From: an uncultured Rubrivivax sp.
GTDB lineage: Bacteria; Pseudomonadota; Gammaproteobacteria; Burkholderiales; Burkholderiaceae_C
DNA length: 26,558 nt
Reading direction: 5' to 3'
Assembly (NCBI GenBank): GCA_937975735.1
Contig: CALJUI010000230.1
Coordinates: 1 to 26,558, forward strand
The position numbers and the translations under genes are program-made. Positions 21,332 to 26,558 of the stretch are shown piece by piece (the stretch's first letter is position 1; each line of letters opens with the position of its first letter). The notes under the pieces were generated by a model. The model did no database searches. It had not been told where the DNA came from and saw only the letters and a list, made by a program, of their open reading frames with translations.

Positions 21332-22066
21332 TCAGCTCGCGCCGTCCGGCACGAAGACGTAGCCCACGCCCCAGACGGTCTGGATGTAGCGCGGCTGCGC
21401 AGGGTCCGGCTCGAGCATCTTGCGCAGGCGCGAGATCTGCACGTCCAGGCTGCGGTCGAAGGGCTCGAACTCGCGCCCGCGCGCCAGCTGGGCGAGCTTG
21501 TCGCGCGACAGCGGCTGGCGAGGATGGCGCACCAGCGCCTTGAGCATCGAGAACTCGCCGGTGGTCAGCGCGATCTGCTCGCCGTCCTTGGTCAGGCGGC
21601 GCAGCGACAGGTCGAACTCGAACGGCCCGAAGGTCACCACCTGGGCCTCCTTCGACGGCGCGCCCGGGGCTTCCGGCGGCGGGCGGCGGCGCAATACCGC
21701 GTGGATGCGCGCCAGCAGTTCGCGCGGGTTGAAGGGCTTGGGCAGGTAGTCGTCGGCCCCGACCTCCAGGCCGACGATGCGGTCGACGTCCTCGACCTTG
21801 GCCGTCAGCATGATGATCGGCGTCGGGTCGTTGGCGGCGCGCAGGCGCCGGCAGATCGACAGGCCGTCCTCGCCGGGCAGCATCAGGTCCAGCACGATCA
21901 GGTCGACGGTGTCGCGGGTGAGCACGCGGTTCAGCGTCTTGGCGTCCTCGGCGAGCAGGACCTCGAAACCCTCCTGGGCCAGGTAGCGACGCAGCAGGTC
22001 GCGAATGCGCGCATCGTCGTCGACGACGACAATGCGGTCTGGACGGCTGTGCGTCGAGGTGCTCAT
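21332..22066 (-). CDS. ompR: Two-component response regulator OmpR
   Basis: This 244-residue regulator has a receiver domain with acidic pocket Asp16/Asp17, phosphoacceptor Asp60 in IVLDLMLPGEDG, Thr88 and Lys110 in YLPKPF. A winged-helix DNA-binding domain follows, with FGPFEFDLSLRRLTKDG, LTTGEFSMLKALVRHPRQPLSRDKL and the closing IQTVWGVGYVF. It controls outer-membrane porin and envelope genes with EnvZ. The ATG at 22066 is preferred over in-frame starts at 22096 and 22138 because AGGGAG lies six bases ahead and the shorter N-terminus (MSTSTHSRPDRIVVVDDD) fits the family. Two OmpR-box-like heptamers lie upstream, suggesting autoregulation and possible control of the divergent SIMPL gene. Confidence 0.94.
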   Translation of the reverse strand: MSTSTHSRPDRIVVVDDDARIRDLLRRYLAQEGFEVLLAEDAKTLNRVLTRDTVDLIVLDLMLPGEDGLSICRRLRAANDPTPIIMLTAKVEDVDRIVGLEVGADDYLPKPFNPRELLARIHAVLRRRPPPEAPGAPSKEAQVVTFGPFEFDLSLRRLTKDGEQIALTTGEFSMLKALVRHPRQPLSRDKLAQLARGREFEPFDRSLDVQISRLRKMLEPDPAQPRYIQTVWGVGYVFVPDGAS

Positions 22067-22082
22067 GAGGCGCTCCCTGAAA

Positions 22083-22146
22083 TGTAACAACCGCATTGTG
22101 GAGGGGTTTGCGAAGGCCCTCCGGGTCGCCATGACCATCTGTTACA
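22083..22146. promoter_or_regulatory. Pair of OmpR-box-like heptamers in the ompR / SIMPL divergent region
   Basis: TGTAACA (22083-22089) and TGTTACA (22140-22146) are reverse complements of each other, 50 bases apart, and resemble the GTTACA-type core of OmpR sites. Between them GGAGGG (22100-22105) and CCCTCC (22117-22122) form another inverted repeat. In a region of about 70% GC these AT-rich heptamers stand out. They lie between two divergent genes, so one binding complex could control both. Confidence 0.4.
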
Positions 22147-22235
22147 AGTCTTTCGGCACCGCCCGGCGGGCCCTGGTCTCAGACGTGACGGGGTTCGCGG
22201 ACGGCGGACTTCAAGCCGAATCACGAGGTGTGCCG

Positions 22236-22934
22236 ATGTTGCTGAAACCCATCGCCGCGACGCTGTCGCTGCTGGTCCTGCCGGTGGCCGCGCAGACGCC
22301 GCCGCCGCAGAACGTGATCCACCTGAGCGCGTCGGCCTCCGCCGAAGTGCCGCGGGACCTGATGAGCGTGGTCTTCTCGACTTCGCGCGAGGGGCCCGAG
22401 GCGGCCGCCGTGCAGGCGCAGCTCAAGCAGGCGCTCGACACCGCGCTGGCCGAGGCGCGCCGCGCCGCGCGGCCGGGGGAGCTGGACGTGCGCACGGGGC
22501 AGTTCTCGCTGCACCCCCGCTACGCGCCCAAGGGCGGCAGCCAGGGTTGGATCGGGCAGGCCGAGCTGATCGTCGAGGGACGCGACATGCCGGCGATCGC
22601 CCAGCTCGCCGGACGAATCCAGACGATGACGATCGCGCGCGTCGGCCATTCGCTGTCGCGCGAGGCGCGCGAGAAGGTCGAGGGCGAGGTGAGTGCGGCG
22701 GCGATCGAGCGTTTCCGCGCCCGCGCCGCCGAAACGGCGCGGCAGTTCGGCTTCACCGGCTACCTGCTGCGCGAGGTGCACCTCGGCGGCGTCGACGCGC
22801 AGCCGCCGGTGCCGCTGGCGATGGCCCGCGCCCGCAGCGCGTCGGCGATGGGTGCCGACGAGGCGCTGCCCGCCGAGGCCGGCAAGGCCACCGTGCTCGT
22901 CTCGGTCAACGGCAGCGTGCAGCTCACCCGCTGA
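22236..22934 (+). CDS. Secreted SIMPL domain (DUF541) protein
   Basis: The 232-residue protein has a signal peptide of about 20 residues (MLLKPIAATLSLLVLPVAAQ). It is followed by a SIMPL/DUF541-type domain: IHLSASASAEVPRDLMSVVFSTSREG at the start, a central ELDVRTGQFSLHPRY segment, GWIGQAELIVEGRD, and VLVSVNGSVQL at the end. E. coli YggE and BP26 of Brucella are relatives; they are periplasmic or outer-membrane-associated and linked to oxidative-stress tolerance, but their biochemical role is unclear. The ATG at 22236 is chosen by the signal peptide and a GAGG seven bases upstream. It diverges from ompR, so an envelope-stress link is reasonable. It ends 12 bases from the convergent dehydrogenase stop. 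Confidence 0.85.
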   Translation: MLLKPIAATLSLLVLPVAAQTPPPQNVIHLSASASAEVPRDLMSVVFSTSREGPEAAAVQAQLKQALDTALAEARRAARPGELDVRTGQFSLHPRYAPKGGSQGWIGQAELIVEGRDMPAIAQLAGRIQTMTIARVGHSLSREAREKVEGEVSAAAIERFRARAAETARQFGFTGYLLREVHLGGVDAQPPVPLAMARARSASAMGADEALPAEAGKATVLVSVNGSVQLTR

Positions 22935-22946
22935 CCGGGAGCCACC

Positions 22947-23717
22947 TCACTGGGCAACCCAGCCGCCGTCCATGTTCCAGGCCACGCCGCGCACCTGGTC
23001 GGCGGCCGGCGAGCACAGGAAGACCGCGAGGCCGCCGAGCTGGTCGGGCGTGACGAACTGCAGCGAGGGCTGCTTGTCGCCGAGCAGCCGCTTCTTCGCC
23101 TCCTCGTTGTCGACGCCGTCCTTCTGCGCGCGCGCGTCGACCTGCTTCTGCACCAGCGGCGTGAGCACCCAGCCGGGGCAGATCGCGTTGACCGTGACGC
23201 CAGTGGTCGCGGTCTCGAGCGCAGCGACCTTGGTCAGGCCCACGATGCCGTGCTTGGACGCGACGTAGGCCGACTTCTGCACCGACGCCACCAGGCCGTG
23301 CGCCGACGCGACGTTGAGGATGCGGCCCCAGTTGCGCGCCTTCATGCCCGGCAGCGCCAGCCGCATCGTGTGGAAGGCCGAGCTCAGGTTGATCGCGATC
23401 ACCGCGTCCCAGCGCTCCGGCGGGAAGTCCTCGATGTTCGCGACATGCTGGATGCCGGCGTTGTTGACGAGGATGTCGACCGGGCCGAGGGTCTTCTCGC
23501 AGGCCGCCATCATCGCCTCGATCTCGGCCGGTCGGCTCATGTCGGCACCGTGATGGCCGACCTTCACGCCATGCGCGGCGACCTCGGCCTTCGGCCCGTC
23601 GACATCGCCGAAGCCGTTGAGCATCACGTTGGCCCCCTGCGCGGCGAGCGCCTTCGCGATGCCGAGTCCGATCCCGCTCGTCGAGCCCGTGACGAGGGCG
23701 GTCTTTCCTTTGAGCAT
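22947..23717 (-). CDS. bdhA: 3-hydroxybutyrate dehydrogenase
   Basis: This enzyme oxidises D-3-hydroxybutyrate to acetoacetate with NAD, the step after depolymerisation of polyhydroxybutyrate. The 256-residue short-chain dehydrogenase has the cofactor loop TGSTSGIG (10-17), NNAG (85-88), and catalytic Asn110, Ser138, Tyr151 and Lys155. Residues used for carboxylate and substrate binding in characterised 3-hydroxybutyrate dehydrogenases are at the corresponding places: Gln90, His140, Lys148, Trp183 and Gln192. That makes the assignment more specific than the generic family. GGAGGA sits seven bases before the ATG. The gene is divergent from the alpha/beta hydrolase-relA pair with a gap of only 38 bp. 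Confidence 0.93.
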   Translation of the reverse strand: MLKGKTALVTGSTSGIGLGIAKALAAQGANVMLNGFGDVDGPKAEVAAHGVKVGHHGADMSRPAEIEAMMAACEKTLGPVDILVNNAGIQHVANIEDFPPERWDAVIAINLSSAFHTMRLALPGMKARNWGRILNVASAHGLVASVQKSAYVASKHGIVGLTKVAALETATTGVTVNAICPGWVLTPLVQKQVDARAQKDGVDNEEAKKRLLGDKQPSLQFVTPDQLGGLAVFLCSPAADQVRGVAWNMDGGWVAQ

Positions 23718-23746
23718 GTGCGTTCCTCCAGTTCGTTGCTGGCATC

Positions 23747-23752
23747 ATTATC
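23747..23752 (-). promoter_or_regulatory. Candidate -10 element of the 3-hydroxybutyrate dehydrogenase gene
   Basis: On the minus strand GATAAT matches five of six -10 consensus bases and ends 29 bases before the ATG. No matching -35 is seen at 16-18 bp, where the opposite hydrolase gene already begins. The same AT-rich patch reads CATTAT on the plus strand just before the hydrolase ATG. Confidence 0.35.
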
Positions 23753-23755
23753 GCG

Positions 23756-24631
23756 ATGAGCTATGCCGCCTCCCCCCGCCTTCGCGACGTCCAATGCCTC
23801 GACACCCGCGGCCTGCATCGCATGGCCTACTGGGAATGGGGCGACCCGGCCAACCCGCGCGTCGTGATCTGCGTGCACGGCCTGTCGCGCCAGGGACGCG
23901 ACTTCGACGCGCTGGCCCGCGACCTGTGCGACGAGTACCGCGTGGTCTGCCCCGACGTCGTCGGCCGTGGCCGGTCGCACTGGCTGGAAGACCCGGCGGG
24001 CTACCAGGTGCCGGCCTATGTCGCCGACATGGTGACGCTGCTCGCTCGGCTGGACGCCGGCCAGGTGGACTGGGTGGGCACCTCGATGGGCGGGCTGATC
24101 GGGCTCGGCGTGGCCGGGTTGAAGGGCTCGCCGGTCCGCCGGCTGGTGCTCAACGACGTCGGCCCGGTGATCCAGTGGGAGGCGATCCGCCGCATCGGCG
24201 GCTACCTGGGCCAGCCGGCGCACTGGGCCACGGTGGAGGAGGCGGCGGACGCGCTGCAGGCGATCTCGCAGGGGTTCGGCCCGCACACCCGCGCGCAGTG
24301 GATCGAACTGACCCGGCCCCAGCTGATGCCCGACGGCGACGGTTTCAAGCCGCACTACGACCCGGCGATCGCGGTGCCGTTCCGCGCCGTCACGCCGGAG
24401 ATCGCCGCGGCGGGCGAGGCGATGCTGTGGCAGAGCTACGACCGCGTGAACTGCCCGACCCTGCTGCTGCGCGGCGCCGAGTCCGACCTGCTGTCGCACG
24501 ACACCGCGGTCGAGATGACGCAGCGCGGCCCACGCGCCACGCTGCACGAATTCGCCGGCGTCGGCCACGCGCCGATGCTGGTGCAGGCCGACCAGCGCCA
24601 GGTCGTGGGGGACTTCCTGCGCGCGCCGTGA
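23756..24631 (+). CDS. Alpha/beta hydrolase
   Basis: The 291-residue serine hydrolase has the oxyanion-hole HG at 41-42 (VICVHGLSRQGRDF), nucleophile Ser110 in the elbow GTSMGG, probable acid Asp244 (RGAESDLLSHD) and His271 in GVGHAPML. DVVGRGRSHW at 68-76 is the usual segment after strand 4. There is no signal peptide, so it is cytosolic. The substrate is not evident. Neighbouring 3-hydroxybutyrate dehydrogenase allows an ester or hydroxybutyrate-oligomer substrate, but typical depolymerase features are not seen. Its TGA overlaps the GTG start of relA by four bases (GTGA), so relA translation probably depends on this gene being translated. Confidence 0.87.
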   Translation: MSYAASPRLRDVQCLDTRGLHRMAYWEWGDPANPRVVICVHGLSRQGRDFDALARDLCDEYRVVCPDVVGRGRSHWLEDPAGYQVPAYVADMVTLLARLDAGQVDWVGTSMGGLIGLGVAGLKGSPVRRLVLNDVGPVIQWEAIRRIGGYLGQPAHWATVEEAADALQAISQGFGPHTRAQWIELTRPQLMPDGDGFKPHYDPAIAVPFRAVTPEIAAAGEAMLWQSYDRVNCPTLLLRGAESDLLSHDTAVEMTQRGPRATLHEFAGVGHAPMLVQADQRQVVGDFLRAP

Positions 24632-26558
24632 AGACGCGCAGCGCCAGCCGCGCGGCCGCCGACACCGCGCCGATCGTCGAGCTCTACGACCACGAACTCG
24701 GACAGGACGAAGGTCAGCGCGCCCTGATCCGCGCGCGTGCCTTCGCCGAGCCGCTGCTCGCCGGCCACCCGCTGGACACCGGCGAGGACGCGTTCGCGCA
24801 CGCCCAGGGCGTGGCGCGGCTGATTGCCGAGATCGGTGCGGCGCCGGCGGTGCAGGCCGCGGCCTTCCTGGTCTACGCCGGTGACTTCCTCGCCAAACCC
24901 GACGAGGTGATCGCCAAGGCCTTCGGCGAATCCTACGGTCGCCTCGTTGCGCACACGCGGCAGCTCGTGCAGGCCCAGCGCGCGGTTCGCGGCGCTTCGG
25001 TCGGCGGCGAGGCGAGCGCGGCGGTGCGCGCCGAGCAGCTCGAACGCGTGCGCAAGATGCTGCTCGCCTTCTCGCGCGACCTGCGCGTCGTGCTGCTGCG
25101 CCTGGCGTCGCGGCTGCAGACGCTGCGCCACTTCACGAGCGGCCACCTGGATTGCCCGCAGGTGCTGGCCGAGGAGGCCCAGCAGATCTTCGCGCCGCTG
25201 GCCAACCGGCTGGGCATCTGGCAGATCAAGTGGGAACTGGAGGACCTGGCCTTCCGCATCCTGCAACCCCAGGAGTACCGGCGGATCGCCGGGCTGCTCG
25301 ACGAGAGGCGTGTCGAGCGCGAGGCCGGCGTGGAGGCGGTCCGCTCGCAGGTCGCCGAGCTGCTGGCCGCGCAGGGGCTGCCTGCCGACGTGCAGGGGCG
25401 GCCCAAGCACATCTACAGCATCTGGAAGAAGATGCGCGGCAAGCAGCTGCCGTTCGAGCAGGTCTTCGACGTGCGCGCGCTGCGGGTCGTCGTCGACGAC
25501 GTGCCGGCCTGCTACGCGGCACTGGCCTGCGTGCAGCAGCGCTTCGACTCGCTGGCGGCGGAGTTCGACGACTACATCGCGCGGCCCAAGCCGAACGGCT
25601 ACCAGTCGCTGCACTGCGTGGTGATGACCGACGACGGCCGGCCCGTCGAGGTCCAGATCCGCACGCGGGCGATGCACGAGCACGCCGAGTTCGGCGTCGC
25701 CGCGCACTGGGCCTACAAGGAGGCGGGCGTGCGCGGCTACGGCGGCGTGGCCGCGGCCGGCGAGTTCGAGGAGCGGGTGGCCGAGGCGCGCAAGACCGTG
25801 CTGCGCCAGCTGCTGGCCTGGGAGCGCGACGTCGCCGCGCCGGCCTCGGGCGCCGGGGCGGACGACCGCATCTACGTCTTCACGCCGCAGGCGACGATCA
25901 TCGAGCTGCCGGCCGGCGGCACGCCGATCGACTTCGCCTACCACCTGCACACCGATCTCGGCCACCGCTGCCGGGGCGCGCGCGTCGACGGCGCGCTGGT
26001 GCCGCTGAACACGCCGCTGGCCAACGGCCAGACGGTCGAGGTCCTGACGGCGAAGGAGGGCGGGCCCTCGCTCGACTGGCTCAACCCGGAGCTCGGCTTC
26101 ATCGCCGGCGCGCGTTCGCGCGCCAAGGTCCGCGCCTGGTTCAATGCGCGAGCCCAGGGCGAGACGATCGCGCGCGGCCGCGAGCTCGTCGAGAAGCTGC
26201 TGCAGCGGGAGGGCCGCACCGCGGTCAAGCTCGACCATCTGGCAGAACAGCTCGGCTTCAAGGGCGCCGACGCGCTGTTCGAGGTGGTCGGCAAGGACGA
26301 GTATTCGCTGCGCCACATCGAGCAGTGGCTGCGCCCACCGGTCGAGACGCAGCAGGCGCCGCAGGAATCGATGGCGCTGCAGCGCTCGCGCCGCACCGGC
26401 GGCGGCGTGCTCGTCGTGGGTGTCGACTCGCTGATGACCAGCCTGGCGCGCTGCTGCCGGCCGGTGCCGCCGGACCCGATCGGCGGCTACGTCACGCGCG
26501 GCAAGGGCGTGGCCATCCTCAGCCAGGACTGCGGCCACCTCCGCCACATCGCCGACGC
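24628..26558 (+). CDS. relA: GTP pyrophosphokinase RelA, C-terminus cut by window edge
   Basis: RelA makes (p)ppGpp from ATP and GDP/GTP on ribosomes stalled by uncharged tRNA. About 643 residues are visible. The N-terminal hydrolase domain is degenerate: where active SpoT proteins have LLHDVVED, this has AAFLVYAGD, so hydrolysis is not expected. The synthetase domain shows GRPKHIYSIWKKM, FDVRALRVVV and EFDDYIARPKPNGYQSL. EFDD (312-315) is the ExDD motif of monofunctional RelA, unlike RxKD in bifunctional enzymes. VEVQIRTRAMHEHAEFGVAAHWAYKE follows. A TGS domain lies at about 413-475, and the Cys-rich region begins with ARCCRPVPPDPI near 610. The final ACT domain is beyond the edge. The GTG start overlaps the hydrolase stop, indicating translational coupling. 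Confidence 0.95.
   Translation, partial: MKTRSASRAAADTAPIVELYDHELGQDEGQRALIRARAFAEPLLAGHPLDTGEDAFAHAQGVARLIAEIGAAPAVQAAAFLVYAGDFLAKPDEVIAKAFGESYGRLVAHTRQLVQAQRAVRGASVGGEASAAVRAEQLERVRKMLLAFSRDLRVVLLRLASRLQTLRHFTSGHLDCPQVLAEEAQQIFAPLANRLGIWQIKWELEDLAFRILQPQEYRRIAGLLDERRVEREAGVEAVRSQVAELLAAQGLPADVQGRPKHIYSIWKKMRGKQLPFEQVFDVRALRVVVDDVPACYAALACVQQRFDSLAAEFDDYIARPKPNGYQSLHCVVMTDDGRPVEVQIRTRAMHEHAEFGVAAHWAYKEAGVRGYGGVAAAGEFEERVAEARKTVLRQLLAWERDVAAPASGAGADDRIYVFTPQATIIELPAGGTPIDFAYHLHTDLGHRCRGARVDGALVPLNTPLANGQTVEVLTAKEGGPSLDWLNPELGFIAGARSRAKVRAWFNARAQGETIARGRELVEKLLQREGRTAVKLDHLAEQLGFKGADALFEVVGKDEYSLRHIEQWLRPPVETQQAPQESMALQRSRRTGGGVLVVGVDSLMTSLARCCRPVPPDPIGGYVTRGKGVAILSQDCGHLRHIAD

Noticed and set aside
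22067..22138. Longer OmpR N-terminus starting at 22138 or 22096
   Set aside because: The extra residues do not resemble the family. The ATG at 22066 has a good AGGGAG site, and the upstream stretch holds likely regulatory heptamers.
24436..26547. A 703-codon minus-strand open frame opposite relA
   Set aside because: Antisense shadow without motifs. RelA motifs on the plus strand are intact.
1..26558. tRNA, rRNA, riboswitch, CRISPR, insertion sequence or phage features
   Set aside because: No cloverleaf-like gene, regularly spaced repeat array, transposase, integrase or terminal inverted repeat pair was recognised on either strand.

Overview
The window is very GC-rich (about 70% by eye), densely packed and strongly codon-biased. 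The products (SerB without an ACT domain, Mfd, IspD/IspF with beta-proteobacterial motif variants, OmpR/EnvZ, 3-hydroxybutyrate dehydrogenase, monofunctional RelA, a TAXI-type TRAP transporter) suggest a Burkholderiales beta-proteobacterium, perhaps near Rubrivivax, Leptothrix or Methylibium. The genus is inferred from gene content and style; no similarity search was possible. There are no RNA genes, insertion sequences, CRISPR arrays or phage genes, and no gene-free stretch over 300 bases. The longest non-coding gaps are 22067-22235, 4432-4589, 16740-16879 and 364-485.

Region 1 (1-8915) looks catabolic. A divergent M81-family (MlrC-like) peptidase, cut by the window edge, faces two amidase-signature enzymes and a malate/lactate-type dehydrogenase. 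These three are translationally coupled by ATGA overlaps. Next come a secreted TonB-C-like protein, a TAXI solute-binding protein with a fused TRAP permease, and a Nu-class-like glutathione transferase that overlaps the permease. Together they could import and hydrolyse an unknown amide or peptide-like compound and oxidise a hydroxy-acid product.

Region 2 (8917-15364) is housekeeping: serB, mfd, ispD and ispF. A single accessory gene sits between serB and mfd. It encodes a TIR domain carrying a SARM1-like glutamate, one membrane helix and a small extracytoplasmic domain. mfd and ispD diverge from a 14-bp perfect palindrome that supplies a TAGAAT -10 box on both strands, so close to both start codons that both mRNAs may be leaderless or nearly so.

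Region 3 (15373-19969) is a protein-quality-control island: three tandem small heat-shock proteins on the minus strand and, diverging from them, cbpA (J-domain co-chaperone), cbpM (its modulator) and a second-type FtsH protease. The gap between the two operons carries back-to-back sigma-32-like promoters whose -35 elements form an inverted repeat.

Region 4 (19977-26558) holds ompR-envZ, a secreted SIMPL-domain protein, a 3-hydroxybutyrate dehydrogenase and an alpha/beta hydrolase whose stop codon overlaps the GTG start of relA. relA runs off the right edge. The best candidates for something under-described are the TIR-membrane-sensor protein, the divergent heat-shock island with its promoter, and the palindromic mfd/ispD promoter.
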